Position numbers and translations under genes: made by a program
The notes under the pieces: generated by a model
Told to the model about the DNA's origin: nothing
Databases searched by the model: none
The model's input: only the letters and a program-made list of their open reading frames with translations
NCBI RefSeq assembly: GCF_947242115.1
Contig: NC_074728.1
Span: forward strand, 18,181,542 to 18,245,541
Length of the DNA: 64,000 nt
Source of the DNA: Biomphalaria glabrata
Taxonomy: Eukaryota; Mollusca; Gastropoda; Planorbidae
Direction of reading: 5' to 3'
Part shown: positions 47,412-60,700 of the stretch, one piece after another
Numbering within the stretch: the first letter of the stretch is position 1
Layout of the letters: each line of letters opens with the position of its first letter

Positions 47412-48066
47412 TAATGTATAATATTTGGAATGGTGAATCTCTTATTATTAAAAAAATGTCTGCTACCATATACCTTATACATGTAATTGACATTCACATT
47501 CAAGGCATATTCAAAACGGGTTCGGTCATATTGTTGAACATGACTCGCTGACAAAATCATCTGTAATAAAGGTACAAAGTAATAAAATGACAAAGAAAAA
47601 GCTAAGTGAACGACGTCAAAGAATGGACGTGCCTTTGACTTGATTTCTGCTAAGGATAGCCTCTAATTGGGAAGAATGAAGACATTGCGTTACGCTAACC
47701 GGGCGGCTAACCTGTAAGGGACGGATGATAAAAATAGTATTTAAAAAAATTATATATATATAGGTAAACACAATGTATTGCATTTTTTGTGTGTTTTTTT
47801 TATATTAAAAATAAGTATTAAAAGCTTTATGTAAGAACTCTCTGCCTTTGGTATGTAAAGCCAACGTTCTACGCAACTACCACACGTCAATCAAGATCAA
47901 TGCAGTGAAGAATGCAATAAAACGCTTTTGGCGTGGGGGCTTCGCCCCAAACCCCACTGGGTAAGCTCAAAGCGCTGTCCATGACACTAAGCTTGCAAGA
48001 GAAAGGCCTCACAGTTTTTTGTTTTGATTTTTGGCCGAAGCTTGCGAAACACTGCTTTTTAAAAAT

Positions 48067-48172
<106 letters not shown>

Positions 48173-48230
48173 TGTATGCACGTTTATGCATAGGGTTAGG
48201 GTTTACAGGGTGTTAGGGTTAGGGTTTGGG

Positions 48231-48610
48231 AAAAAATGCCCCCCCCCCACTCCAAAGTTCTGGATCCGCTAGTGAGGAGACCATATATTATCTGCAGCAA
48301 ATAATTTACTACTGTGTTATGTGACCATGACAAATTAATGTACTAATCTATAAACCGCATATGTAAACATTTCAGGCGTATGCGATCGTCACTTCTTTTG
48401 CCTTAAATTGTCACTATTGTAACTTTTAGTCGTCTGATTCTTCTGTTCCACTGCCTTGATTTCTGCCTTCTGCTTAGGTCTTTGTCTTCTGTTTCTACCT
48501 TGGTCATCTTTACACTTCAAGATTATTAAACTATTATCATAGTTTTTTTTTAGATAGGCCTACACTTACAAGTCCAGAATTTGGTCTATAAACTCAGTAG
48601 AGGGCCTGCA
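48231..48610. other. Upstream of the pseudoprotease gene; nothing recognised
   Basis: Possible 5' UTR and promoter; no clear element. Confidence 0.3.
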
Positions 48611-50671
48611 ATGACGTCTTCGCTAAAAAATATCACAGGTAGGTTAAATGCAATGCCTAAAATTGATCTAGTTCTGTTAAAACGTTGTTTTTTTTTTTTA
48701 AATAAATGCTGAAATATATACTCACAGAGTGTAGTATTTAGGCCTATACATGATTTACGCCTAATTTTCTTATTATATTCAACATCACTGACAGCCTTCA
48801 GTGGTAAGATAATTGCGGCTCATCCGGTGCAGAATTTCTTATGACTATAAAACCTTATCTTGGAGAGGAATTTTCGCCGCTTATGAGTAGATCTAGAATC
48901 TAGAACGTCACTGTGCGTTGGATGAGCCAGTCTTTTTCCGTTCAGATCGCTTTTCTTTGTGTTTTGCTGCTAGTAAAAGTACTAGTACTACTACTAGTAA
49001 CTACTACTACTAGTTGGCCACCACTTGAATTAATCTCTCTAAAAAAAAAATAAGCAATGTGTTCCGCTAAATACTCAGAATGTGAGAGTTATTTGAGAAA
49101 CAATGGCCTAGCGGATGTCTGCGTCGGCTCTGTTCTTGGTGAACACTTTTTCTTGACTTTACAAGTCGTTTGGTGATGATTTTTTTATTATTATTAACTA
49201 TTATTATATTTATGTAAGGGAAATTATTGTTGTTTTACATTATTTAAATTGCGATGTTTGAAAAAAAAATTGTCGCAGAGTCAAAATCTTGATAGAGCAA
49301 TTAGTTAAATTACTGGAAAAACAATCAATAAGTGGGATCAAGTATTTCGTAATTTGCTTGTAAATAGCTTGCAATTTTTTAATCAAGTAATACATTTTCT
49401 TAGTTTAGACTTATGAGAAATGAGAACCCAAGGCTGTTTTCACACTAGACGGTTTTAGACAGTACGAGAAAAAACAACAACAACAAAAAAAAAAAAACAG
49501 ACCAAAAAAAAAAACGCGCCGTTGTACTTTAACATTGAAGAGATTTCGCCATGTCATATTCCTCATTTGTTGTGAGGGTTTCGTAAGATGAATTTTATAC
49601 AAATTACTGCTTTGTGGTTAATTCATTTATCGTGGCCGCATGACTGACGCCTGCGTTTAGCACAAAAAGCACGCATGTTGAGTTCATTGTCAAAAAGACA
49701 GACGTCACGGAGTAATATGAATTTAAGGCTCCTATATACCCTTCCACACATCTTAGGCCGTATATTTTTTTTGTGACCTACGATCAAACCGTATAGTGTG
49801 CAAGCAGCTTAACTATTTAAAACAAAAATAACGTGTATATACTTTTGAATTTATTTTAGTTTGTAAAAAGCAAGCGACACTTTCAAAGTTGATTCCTGTC
49901 AAGGGTATAACTAAAAGTCATCTTCCGGAAAGCTACCAGGACAATAAAGACATTTTTAATTTTCTCATGGCGCTCGCCGACCTCACGGTCAAAATCACGA
50001 CAAGCTTCACCAGCCCCAACAGACCTGAAACTTACCCAGATACAGACGTCGTCTACCCTTTTCAGGACATGTGGGGGTCGGGGAAGGAGAGGGTGGCCAC
50101 GGGATGGGTGGACCAGATAAAGAGGTATTCGGAAAAAGAGAATTTGGACTGCCGATGCCCTAAGTGCAGAAGCTCGGAGACGCCAAGCAAAGTATGGGGT
50201 GATGTGACCATCGTCACCAACACTCACAACGTCTTTGATCGGTTTGAGGCGGAGAAGTCTACGTGCTGGCTGTTCTACAACGACGAGGCCGGCCCGGTGA
50301 CGGCGCTCAAGGGCAGGAGCATGAGCTACGCAGACATGGAGAGTGGCAGAAGCGCCCTGGTGTGCTCCACGTGCGACATGGAGCTATTAGAAAAGCTGTC
50401 CCACGCCCTGCTGCTGTGCGAAGAACTTAAACGGAAAATAGAGCCAGCAGTTTCGGGGATCCCAATCCGCCCAGAAGAAAGCATCATCATCTCTCACCCC
50501 CATGGCTGTCCGAAACATTTCTGGTTTGGGAAATGGAAACCGAAAACGGAGAACGGGAAAGCATGGTATGCCACACCCATCTGCTCAGGAAATGATGGTG
50601 CGCCATTGGTGATCTTGGGCGAGATTTTAAAGCCATCCTATTGGCCTTACTCAGGTCCGTCCTGCAAATAG
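48611..50671 (+). CDS. Trypsin-like-fold protein, predicted pseudoprotease (paralogue of the 53.8-56.2 kb gene)
   Basis: The main exon is 49860-50671 (812 bp, acceptor at 49858-49859, stop TAG), about 270 residues. A possible first exon is 48611-48638 (ATG, nine codons, donor gtaggt), which leaves in phase 1 and joins in frame; this exon is weakly supported. The protein aligns along its length with the minus-strand gene at 53.8 kb: shared blocks are SHLP, VYPF, a CxCxxC cluster (CRCPKC), the His region TNTHNVFD, SHPHGCPK, and the terminal GAPL block. The His of the trypsin triad is kept, but the position matching catalytic Asp is Val (codon 50297-50299) and the position matching Ser in G-x-S-G is Asp (codon 50594-50596, CSGNDGAPL). 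I therefore infer loss of peptidase activity. Its third codon positions look more GC-rich than those of the paralogue. No signal peptide is seen. No polyA signal was spotted close downstream. Function unknown. Confidence 0.7.
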
Positions 50672-50834
50672 ATCCTCAAGGAGCACATTGAGTATGTTTG
50701 AATAATTTGTAGTGTCTCAATTTTCTAGCATTTGGACTTTCAATATTTTTTTTCAAATGTGAAGCAATCCTCTTAATACATTGTTAATAACGCTTTTTGT
50801 TGTTTTGTTTTTTACAGTTCCTCTTTACAGCTTG

Positions 50835-51010
50835 ATGGGTTTTGGGTGGGCGGAAACGTCTCTAACGATTTTCCTAGAAATTTGACAGCTAAGTATATCT
50901 TTGGGAAATGAATGACTAGCTACTTGGCCACACAGGAAGGTTTGACCGTTATCTATATCTTAAACACACGCCAGCGGGTATATTCCCGTATGTAGGCTAT
51001 TCTCAAGTAT
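50835..51010 (+). repeat. Dispersed repeat R1, partial
   Basis: Has the 'gggtgggcggaaacgtct', 'cctagaaatttgacag' and 'tttgaccgttat' blocks. Confidence 0.55.
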
Positions 51011-52108
51011 AAAGTAAATACATAAACAGACCTTCATTTTGCGCACTGTCTTACAAATCTGGATCTTTGGGTGTTAATTATCATGAACGAATAATAACAA
51101 AACTCTGGATATAATTTATAAGACATGAAATCAGCTGTTTAATCTTACGCCATCTTGGTTGACAACAACAGTTACAAGGGATGTTACTCCCAAACACAGA
51201 GGGGTACAACCTATATAAAACACACATCAACATTGGGCCTTTCCTTAAAACGTATACTCTTGAGTAGATGTATAACCTGGATTTTTATTTCGGAAAATAA
51301 AAAAAAAGGGGGGTGGGTCTAAGAAAACTAAAAGTTCCTTTTTCGTTCTTTATCCCTCATAAGCTAAGAGCAAAATTAGGAACCTTACAAAAAATATATT
51401 CAGCTGCATAATAAAGGAATTGTCTTTTTTTTTTTTAAATAACTTTTTCTATGTTAATTGATTTATTTTGTTTTCTTGTATACCTGGACCTTTGCTGTCA
51501 GTGTTTTTTTTTTTTTTTAATTTTTTTTTTTTTTGCCATGTTATGTACCAGTATTATATTTATTCGAAGATTGGATTTTTAAATATAATACGAGGATAAC
51601 TTATGAGATTGTGGTTTTGTGATCTTAACAAAAAAAAATCATTTCAAAATGAACATAAATCACAGTACATTATAGGCCTACACTAGTTTAATTTGTTAAA
51701 AAACTGCTTTAGATATTGTCATTTCAGGTTTTTTTGTTTTGTTTTGTTTTTGTAAAATAGCAAACGTGAGAATGTAAAATAAAGAACATAATTATAAAAA
51801 AATAAGGTTCAAATACTTGAACTAATATAATATAATACATGAATTTTCTACTATTAGCCTAAATAACCTATTATTTCAAAAGAAAAAAATGCAAAAATGT
51901 ATGCATGTCCTTAAAAAAATAATGATTACATAAAATTCTAAGCCCTTCAAGTTCTACTCACACAATAAGTCATGAGCCCAGACCTAAATCTGTTTCAGAA
52001 AAGTGATCATTATATGATATGAGAGCATTGTTATTAATAATAAAAGTATTTTGTAGGAGAAAGATGAATCAAGATCTTTGACATCTTGTTACAAAAACTG
52101 ACTTTTTC
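51011..52108. other. No gene seen
   Basis: AT-rich with long poly-T runs (51422-51540); may include the 3' UTR of the pseudoprotease gene. Confidence 0.4.
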
Positions 52109-52607
52109 CAAAGCTTATATCAACTCACTCTGTTTGTCTGGTAAAAAGTTTGAACATGTTTTTATCCCATTTCCCATTTTCGGATCAAGTAAGAACTTAG
52201 CAGAATTATTCATTGAACCTGACAAGACATGAATCAATTTAAAAAAAAAAAATTAAACAATTAGTTAATTAATTTAGGGTGATTAATTATTTTGTTTGAT
52301 ATTGAAATAAGGGGAATTAATGCTACTTAATGAGAGATGTGGATGTATACTGGTAAATAGATTTAATCCCCTTATTAAGGTTCTTTATCCCACTTCCCAT
52401 TCTCTGAACAAGTTAACATATTGTATGTAACATATTCATAGTCGTTTTATAGTCAATGACAATACATGAATCAATCCAAATTAACCAATTAGTTAATCAT
52501 TTAGTACTTGTAATTTATTTTGTTTTATATAACAGAAAGGGAGATAAACCCTGTAATTTTTAGATAAATTGCAGTAATTAATGGTTCTTTACCTTAAATA
52601 AGCTTTG
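52109..52607. repeat. AAGCTT-ended repeat with internal duplication
   Basis: Starts CAAAGCTTATATCAACTC and ends CTTAAATAAGCTTTG, short inverted ends. The 'ttcccatt...gaacaagt' block appears twice about 230 bp apart (52165 and 52395). Confidence 0.65.
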
Positions 52608-53801
52608 TTTTTAAAATGTCTTGTTTTTTTCTATTGCTTGTTCACATTATATAAAAAAAATATTGTAACATACAATATTCATATTTAATTGTACAAAATT
52701 GAAGTGAACACTTTTTTTTGCATCTATATAAAGTATGATGTAAGCCTCAATGAAATGGCGTCTTTTTTATTGGGCCTCTTGCTTGTGAGATTGACAGATG
52801 AATATGGGCAGATAGCACAACAATAGAGGCTTTACTAAAAGGTGGTTGCTAATACTCAAGAGAAAAAAATAATTCTAAAATAGTGTTACATACTGTCAGG
52901 TACTGTTATGTATTAATTAACTAGAGTAAGGATATTATAGTGTATACATGTCAGTAGAGACTTAATGAGGTCAATAATAAAAGACAAGAGTCAGCAAATA
53001 CTGAGGGCCTATAAGCAAAGGCTAAGTGCCCATGAGCAAAGACTAAGGGTCTGTAGTCTCTGCTTTTAAAGAAGTGGCATCTATTTGTCTAAAAATATAT
53101 CGAAATACAAATTGAATATATTGACCTATAAGTTCGAATCGCAATTGTTTGTTAAACATCTAATACAAAAGAGCGTAGTAATACTGAGATGTGAACAAAG
53201 TGCAGAAAAATATGGTAAATTCTCAAAACAATAACATTGCTTGTCAAGGAACACATGTAGAACAATTTTAGCATATCTACTGTATACTGTTCATTTAATT
53301 TCTTACGCCTTTGCACCTCAGATGACACACTTTCCATAGCTCTGTCCTTGATAATCTCCACTTCTATAGTCATTATAGAGTAGAAGTATTTTCATGTCTG
53401 CTGTTTATATGAAATACTGGTATAGTAGGCCAAGTGGTAAGTGCTTTACCAGAACAATCAATGTTTGAATCTTTTATGCTAGAAATTTTATACTTAATAT
53501 ATGACTTCACTGACAAAAGCAGCACAATTGAGGACTTGGCATTACTTGAGGAATGTAATAATGGTTGTGATTGATCTGATGCCTTCACTAACTTTATGTC
53601 ACACAAACACAACATCTACATCATCTGCTCCACTGGCATCTACAGTCTCCAAAGGAATTCAACTGCTTAGATTGTAAATTACTCACTGTCCATAAGAAAA
53701 AAAATGCAATGCTAAAGATGATCAACCATAATTAGACACATTTCTTAATAAGATAAGGCCTCTCTATTAGAAATAGAAAAATGTAGTTGACTTTACCTGG
53801 A
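52608..53801. other. Region between convergent genes, no gene seen
   Basis: AT-rich. A tRNA-like head (GTAGGCCAAGTGGTAAGTGC with 'gtttgaatc') at about 53415-53475 may be a SINE scrap. Confidence 0.35.
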
Positions 53802-56191
53802 TCAAGCCTCCCATGTTGCTCCACAATGATTACCTTCTAGGTTGGAGCCACTGTGTATGAAGGTGTAGGGCCACCAAGAAACATCTCGAGCCATGATGAA
53901 CAATGGAGCCCCACTGCTGCCAGGACATGTCGAAGCATTGTAAGTGAAGGCAGTATAGTAAGACTCTACCATGTCAAAGCGCTTTGTCCATTTACCAACT
54001 GAAATCTGCTTAGGGCAGCCATGGGGGTGAGAGGGAACAACCACCAGAGTCTCGAAGCCCTTGTTATTGTTGAATTTATCATGAACTTTTTCACATAGAT
54101 CCTTAAATTTGTCCAGCAACTGCATGAATTTATCCGCCAGGGTTAGATCATGTGACACACACACCATCCTGCACTTGTCTGATTCAATCTCTGCATCAGC
54201 ACTGACACCCGTTAACACAATGTCACTGCTCTCATCACTGACATAATCCACTTTACACTCTACATGCACGGCCTCATCACTGTCATACACAACATGGGTG
54301 GCAGTCAGTATATCAAAGTGGCACCAACTCTTTTTGGGATTCCCTGAAGCCTTACACTCTGTGCAAGGACAAGCATCATCTTCAGAGCCAACAATCTTCA
54401 CAACATCTGTGACACTTCCTGTTCCTGTTCGCAGGAAAACTCTTCCCCGGTAGGCATAGAAAGGATAAGGAACTGCAGAGTCTGGGTAGAATTCAGTTCT
54501 TTCTAGACTGGTGTATCGAACCCCAACCCTTACTGTCAGGTCTGACAATGTTTTGATGAGCTCAAAAACCTCAGGATACTGATATCGCCATGGAAGATGA
54601 CTTATTTTAAAATTATTGACTGGAATGAAGTTTTTGTGACTTGGGTCCTTTTTGCAAATCTTCTTATGCCTGTGTAAATCAGCTTCTCCTCCAAAACTGA
54701 CTTCAGCTTCATGAGTTCCTGCAATTTTAAGGTAATAATGAAAATATTATAAATTACCAACCAGTGACTAAAATGTTCAATTTTTGCTCAAAGCAAAGAT
54801 CAACTTAGACTTTTTTTTGGTTTTGTTAAAACATGTCAGTTTTATTTATGGCATTAATAGTAGACACCCGTTTCTGAGTGAAATAAGAGTAGAATTTGTT
54901 CAAATGACCCTCCACTGTAAAAGATAAGCAAGTGCTAAAGAGTGCAGAAGAGAAACCGAGATTGACATGTCAAGATCAAGAAATGCAATGAAGATAAATT
55001 AGTGCCATGATAAAAAAGATACCAATAATAATGGGATTAAATATATCATTAGCCATGCAGAAGGATAGCATATTAAATTGAACAATAGATATATCATAAG
55101 CCAAGCAGTAGGATGAGATATTAAATGATGACTCATTCATTTGACATGGAAATCCACTAAAGATGCTTGAAATCTATTTTTGATGTTCTGTTGAATGTCA
55201 ATATTTATTTGTTAAAAGTTATACATGTTTCAAATGTTGCTTCTAAGTAGAAGATAATCTACATCCTAGCCCAAACCTCACACAACATCAGGACGACAGG
55301 GGATGACAGCGGGCAGGGTTTAAAACCAGGATCATCAAAAAGTCTGAATGACAGTCCAGCACAACCAGGCAGCCAGCTTATATATATATATATATATATA
55401 ATGTATTATAATAATAATATAATATAATGTTGCCATAGTGTTAGGCAGCATGCATTTCTTAAGGTGGAGAAAAAGACACATGACAAGGAAGACTGCATAA
55501 CATGCATGATGCATCTCATTAACACCTCAGCTTGCACTTACAACTTACAACAATAACACACTGAAAGAGCAATGCAAATAATTCTTGCAAGACTGTGAGA
55601 AATACTTATTTGACATCCAAAGAAAACTAGCTAAAAGTGAGTTTAAATGATATGAGGATCAGCAGGGTCTCCATGGCTGCATGTAGTTAAGTAGCTTTTG
55701 TAGTTTATTGCAGTATTTTCCAGTATAAAATCCACCTTCACCTATCCCTTAGTCTGTTGGACCATTAGGGCACAACACAAAATTTGGCAACCGTCCTTCT
55801 CCATTCCTCTTTGTCTTTTGCCTAGGATAGAACCTCTTTCAATGGCAGGCCTGTCCATTCTTTTATGTTTTCTTCCCATCACTTTCTCTGTCTGCCTCTT
55901 CTTTTCCTGATACTGTTCCCAGAAGGAAGGTCTTTTCAAGCCCCAAAGAACTTATAATATGGCCATAAAGTTTTAGTTTGTGTTTTTTTATGGTCATCGT
56001 GAGGTCCAATTGATGTAGTAACCCTGCCTCTAATTTCTTTGTTTGTGATACAGTCTTTGAATGTGATACCAACTGAAAAAAACCTTTTTGGTTTACTTTC
56101 AATGATTTTATTGATAACAATATTTAAAATATGTACTCACTTTGACTCTGCTTGACAATATTTGCCTTGATCAGAGAATCCTCTGTTTCAT
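53802..56191 (-). CDS. Trypsin-like (PA-clan) serine protease family protein with intact His/Asp/Ser
   Basis: The main exon is 53802-54718 (917 bp, acceptor at 54719-54720, stop TGA), 305 codons plus stop after one carried base. A 51-bp upstream exon candidate (56141-56191; acceptor ending cag, donor gtgagt) is phase-compatible and adds about 17 residues. The true start lies further upstream and was not found. Motifs in order are a His/Cys patch (DLHRHKKICKK), GTGSV, a CxCxxC cluster (CPCTEC), ILTATHVV (catalytic His), SSDIVLTGV (Asp), SHPHGCPK (family signature), CPGSSGAPLF (Ser nucleophile in G-x-S-G), and a terminal HSG-type strand. This order is that of a chymotrypsin-like fold, so peptidase activity is plausible. 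The gene is convergent with its paralogue at 49.9-50.7 kb. The intron holds a SINE (55.3 kb) and a LINE fragment (55.7-56.1 kb). Substrate and localisation are unknown; no signal peptide is visible. Confidence 0.7.
55277..55378 (-). mobile_element. tRNA-derived SINE, family 1, in an intron
   Basis: Minus-strand GGCTGCCTGGTTGTGCTGGA head and B-box-like GGTTTTAAACCC; followed by a short (TA)n at 55379-55400. Confidence 0.65.
55735..56075 (-). mobile_element. LINE 3' fragment (RTE-like), in an intron
   Basis: Minus strand encodes KLKLYGHIISSLGLEKTFL and GKEEADRESDGKK-type basic tail, then the VQQTKG-like end. Best coding copy of the family in the window, still broken. Confidence 0.65.
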
Positions 56192-57299
56192 CTGATTAAA
56201 GAACAAGTTTCCAAGAAATCAAGTAACGAAAAGTTAGTGTAAAAAATACTCCAAAACATAATAGTAGTATGTAGTACATTAGTACAAATAATATAATTTG
56301 TGATAGCTAAATAAACAAAAAAATCATTTACTAATATTTAAAAAAGAATCATTTTAAAAGCTCATGCTTGACAATAAAACAAAACACTAAAAAAATATCT
56401 TTTAGTTTTGAAAATTAAATTAATGAAAAACATTTCTATACACAATAGATAGTATCGTTTATATTTGTTAACACAGGGTGATTTTAAAAAACCATTGAGA
56501 TATATACTTTTTTAAAATTATGCCTAGCTTGACACAACTGTTATATACAACTATAAGTTTTTATTTCATGCTTAATTAATGCTCAATGGTTACCATCATT
56601 AACAACATCAAGCCGATATAAAAATCCCTCCCAAAAGTACTTCAGGATGTCCCTGTCCACTGTGTTGATTGCAGCTGTTATTTGATCTTTCATGTCATTA
56701 ATATTAACTGGCAACAGTGGAACAAAACCTTTGTCATTAACATACCTCCACACAGTCGCACACAGTTAGGTCAGGGGACCTGGCAGGCCATGCCCAATGG
56801 TAAAACATCATCTATTGCACGTTGGAACCATACATTGAATAAGAAAGACTTTTTGCTTGATAATCATCAAATAGGTATTAGATGAGAGCTTGTCCATTTC
56901 CTATTTTCTTCATTTCTTCCAGATAGAGAGAAATTTCCTATTGTGTATTTCCTCATGAATATTCATCATTTAATTTAACTTAATTTTCTATGTCTAAGTG
57001 TTTATGTTGGCAGGTCTCTCTCAAGCACTTAAGGTTATTTTAATATTAAGATATTTTATAGTATATTCTCTTGTTTCGTAGTCCATTGATATTAAAATCT
57101 TTTATTTTTATTTTGAAGAGATCGGGTGGTGAGCTAGTCTATATCTCTTATAGATAGTTAAGTTTGATACTATCAGATGCTTAAATTGTGTGTTAATTCT
57201 GTCACTGAACATTATTTTATGTACAGCTCTCAAAAGATCTAGTCAAGATTTCAAGATTCTTTCTGAACCAAAGCATATGAAAGATTAAATTTGATTGAG
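56192..57299. other. No gene seen
   Basis: AT-rich; upstream exons of the 53.8-56.2 kb gene could lie here or beyond but none was recognised. Confidence 0.35.
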
Positions 57300-57711
57300 G
57301 AACAGCAAATAGTAATATTCTACAACCTACATCTAGATTAATCTAGAAGTATGATAAAATATATTATCTACTCATTCAATCTCTCAGACTTAGATCTATG
57401 ATCAATCTAGATCTAGTATTTGAGGAAGGAGTCTCAATCAGCATCAGTCTATAACAGAAGTAGGCTGCTAGGCACTTGATCTTAAGTCTAAGTCAATTTT
57501 AGTTTTTGGTATCTAAACTACTATCATCTAATCATATGATCTACTGATCTAGATCATAAGTCTATGAACTCTTTCATATTATAATATCTATGTATATTGT
57601 ATATCGTCATTAATATCTTTATTTTAGACTAGATCTAGCCTTTCTTAGTTTCTAGCTCTCTGCTGAGTAGTTTTTTTAGCTAGTAGTACTAGATCTAGTA
57701 GCAGTATTTTT
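57300..57711. repeat. TCTAGATC-rich tract, left of the LINE
   Basis: Same composition as 61130-61640 on the other side of the CR1-like LINE. Confidence 0.65.
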
Positions 57712-60700
57712 TTATCTTATCTTATCTTATCTTATATAATACAGACGTTACTTCAAAAAAGAAGATGATTACGTCCTACGCGTCATGCATTTAGTCATGC
57801 ATATTAACCAATGACTTAAATTCTGCCAAGTCACTGGTTTTCCTGGCTAGCTCAGGCAACCAATTCCATGCTCTAATAGCACTAGGGAAGAAGGAGTATT
57901 TGTACAAATTTGTCCTAGCATATGGGACGAGGAATGTGCCTTTATCTTTGTGTCTTTCAGAGTATTTTATTAAATTTTGTTTTTGTATTTGAAGATTATG
58001 GTTCAGTGTTTTATGTATGATTGCTACTTTACTTTTGAGCCTTCTGTCCTGAAGGCTTTCTAAATTTAGTGATTTTACTAAAGGTGTTACTCTAGTCAAA
58101 TGTGAATATTCGTTTGTTATGAATCTCACTGCTCTATTTTGTGTCTGTTCCAGTTTCTTAATGTTTTCTTGAGTTGAGGGGTCCCAAACGGAGGATGCAT
58201 ATTCTATTATTGGCCTAACCAAGGTTAAGTAACATTTTAGTTTTATGTTCTTATTTGATTTATAGAAATTTCTTTTAATAAATCCTAATGCTTTGTTTGA
58301 TTTTTTTGTAGTTTCATCAATATGTGGATTCCATGATAGTTTTTCATTTATTATAACACCTAGGTATTTTGCGTTTTTAGTCTGTGATACTGGTTTGCCA
58401 TGAATAAGATAAGTGGAATTAATTTGTTTTAGTTTTTTTGTTACTCTTAACAACTGACATTTTTCTGGGTGGAAAGACATGCTCCAATTTGATTCCCATT
58501 TCTGTAATTCATCTAATTCTCTTTGTAAAATATCTGTGTCTTGTGTTGTTTTTATTGTTCTATATATTATGCAATCGTCTGCAAATAATCTGACTTTTGT
58601 TCCTGAACTAATGCAATTTGGTAAATCATTTATGTAAATTAAAAATAGTAGTGGACCCAAGACTGTACCTTGAGGTACACCTGAGTTTACTGTTATCGGT
58701 GTTGATTTAGAGCCATTTATTATTACAGTTTGTTCTCTCCCTATCAGAAAGTCTTTAATCCACTGATGCAGTGGACCATTAATGCCGAAATATTTTAATT
58801 TTTTAAGCAAACTATGGTGGTGAACTTTGTCAAAAGCCTTAGAAAAATCTAGTAAGATAGCATCTATTTGTTCACTATTATCTAAACCTTTTGAAAAATC
58901 ATCAATTAGTCCTATTAGTGGTGTTTCACATGATCTATATTTCCTAAAGCCATGTTGGTATGGTGTGAGGACATTATGTTTGTCTAAGTGGTTTATGATG
59001 TTGCTACATATTATGTGTTCTAGGATTTTACATGTGATGCTGGTAAGTGATACTGGTCTGTAGTTCCCTGGGTCAGATTTTTCTCCTTTTTTAAATAGGG
59101 GGGTGACATTAGCTTCTTTCCAGTCCTTTGGTACTCTGCCCTGGTTAAGTGAAGCCTGAAAGAGTATTTTGAACACTGGGGCTAGCTCATTACTTAGTTC
59201 TTTGAGTAATCTAGCTGGAATACCATCAGGTCCAGAAGCTTTATTTGGTTTGGTGTTGGCTAATAGTTTTTGAATTCCATTTTCTTGTACTACTATATCT
59301 TCTATGTTGTCTACTTGGTTCAAATTCAGTAATATGTCTTTGTCTCCTGGGGCTGAGAATGCTGATGCAAAGTATTTGCTTAGAATGTTTGCTTTAGTTT
59401 CATTATCATTATGTATTATGTTATGTTCATCTTTTAATGGCGCTACGCCTGTTGTTTCCATTTTCTTAGACTTAATGTATGACCATAGGTTTTTGTTGTT
59501 ATCTTTAGATATTACATTGTTTATGTATTCACTCTGCAGCTGTCTGCTTACTTTTTGGGTTAAGTGTTTAATTTTTATATACTTTTTGTAAACTCTTTCT
59601 GCATTAGTTTCTTTAAATTTTCTATAGAGGTTTTCCTTCTGTTTACAAAGCTTCTTTAGTCTATTATTAAACCAGCATTTATTTATTTTGTTTGATGTGT
59701 ATTTAGTTGGTATATGATTTTCTATTATGCTTTTAAGATGGTTTTTAATGAAATTCCAGAGGTCATCGACTGGTTGGTTACTGTCTTTTTCTAATAAGAA
59801 TGTTTGTTGAAAGTTTAGTGCAGCTTGGTGTAGTTGTGTTAGGTTACATTTATTCCAGAGTAAGATTTTTCTTTTGAGTTTTGTATTGGCTACTGCTTTT
59901 ATCTGACTGTGTATTTTTATGATCTCATGGTCTGATAGACCAGGGATAATTTCATAATCAACTACTAATCCAGGTCTGTTGGTTAAGAAGAGATCTAATG
60001 TGTTGTTTAATCTAGTTGGCTTTTTAATGATTTGATCTAAACTTAGGTTGTGTAAAGTTTCTATGAAAAGCTCATTTATGTCCTTAAGGTTTTGGTGTTT
60101 ATCTATGGTTAGTGTTTTCCAATTTATATCAGGTAGGTTGAAATCACCCATAATCCAAAAAACTGCATTTTTTTTTGTCTCTTTAAGTGTAGTAATCTGA
60201 TTACATAGTTCCTGCATGTATTCTAAACTAGAATTTGGTGGTCTGTAAATGCTGCCTATTATTAGGGATGTTGAGGTGGTATTAATTTTACAAAATGTTG
60301 ATTCTACATTTTTTGAGTTAGGTAAGGTAATTTCTTCTGCTATAAGAGTGTTTTTTATTGCTAAAAGAACTCCTCCATGATTATCAGCCCTATCTTTTCT
60401 AAAAATTTCATAATTACTATTGAAAATTTCTGCATTATAAATTTCAGGATGCAGCCAAGTTTCTGTTCCTGCAATTATGTCTGGTTTCTCACATTCTAAT
60501 AAAATTTCTAAGTCTGCTGTTTTGTTCCTAATGCTTTGAAAATTTATAACTAAGGTTTTAAGGTATTTTGGTATTACTTCTTTAGTAGGTTTGTTTAGTG
60601 AGGCTGTTGTATTAATTTTAGTAGATTTAGGTTTAACAGGAGTGGATCTGGCTAGTGGTTGGTGAGTTTGGTTCGGGATGGTGTTTAGGATGTTGTATGG

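Noticed and set aside
48190-48230. Interstitial telomere
   Set aside because: Only a few imperfect TTAGGG words next to a microsatellite and C-run; more likely low-complexity DNA.
58827-59591. Plus-strand open frames inside the CR1-like LINE
   Set aside because: Antisense shadows of the 1055-codon minus-strand ORF.
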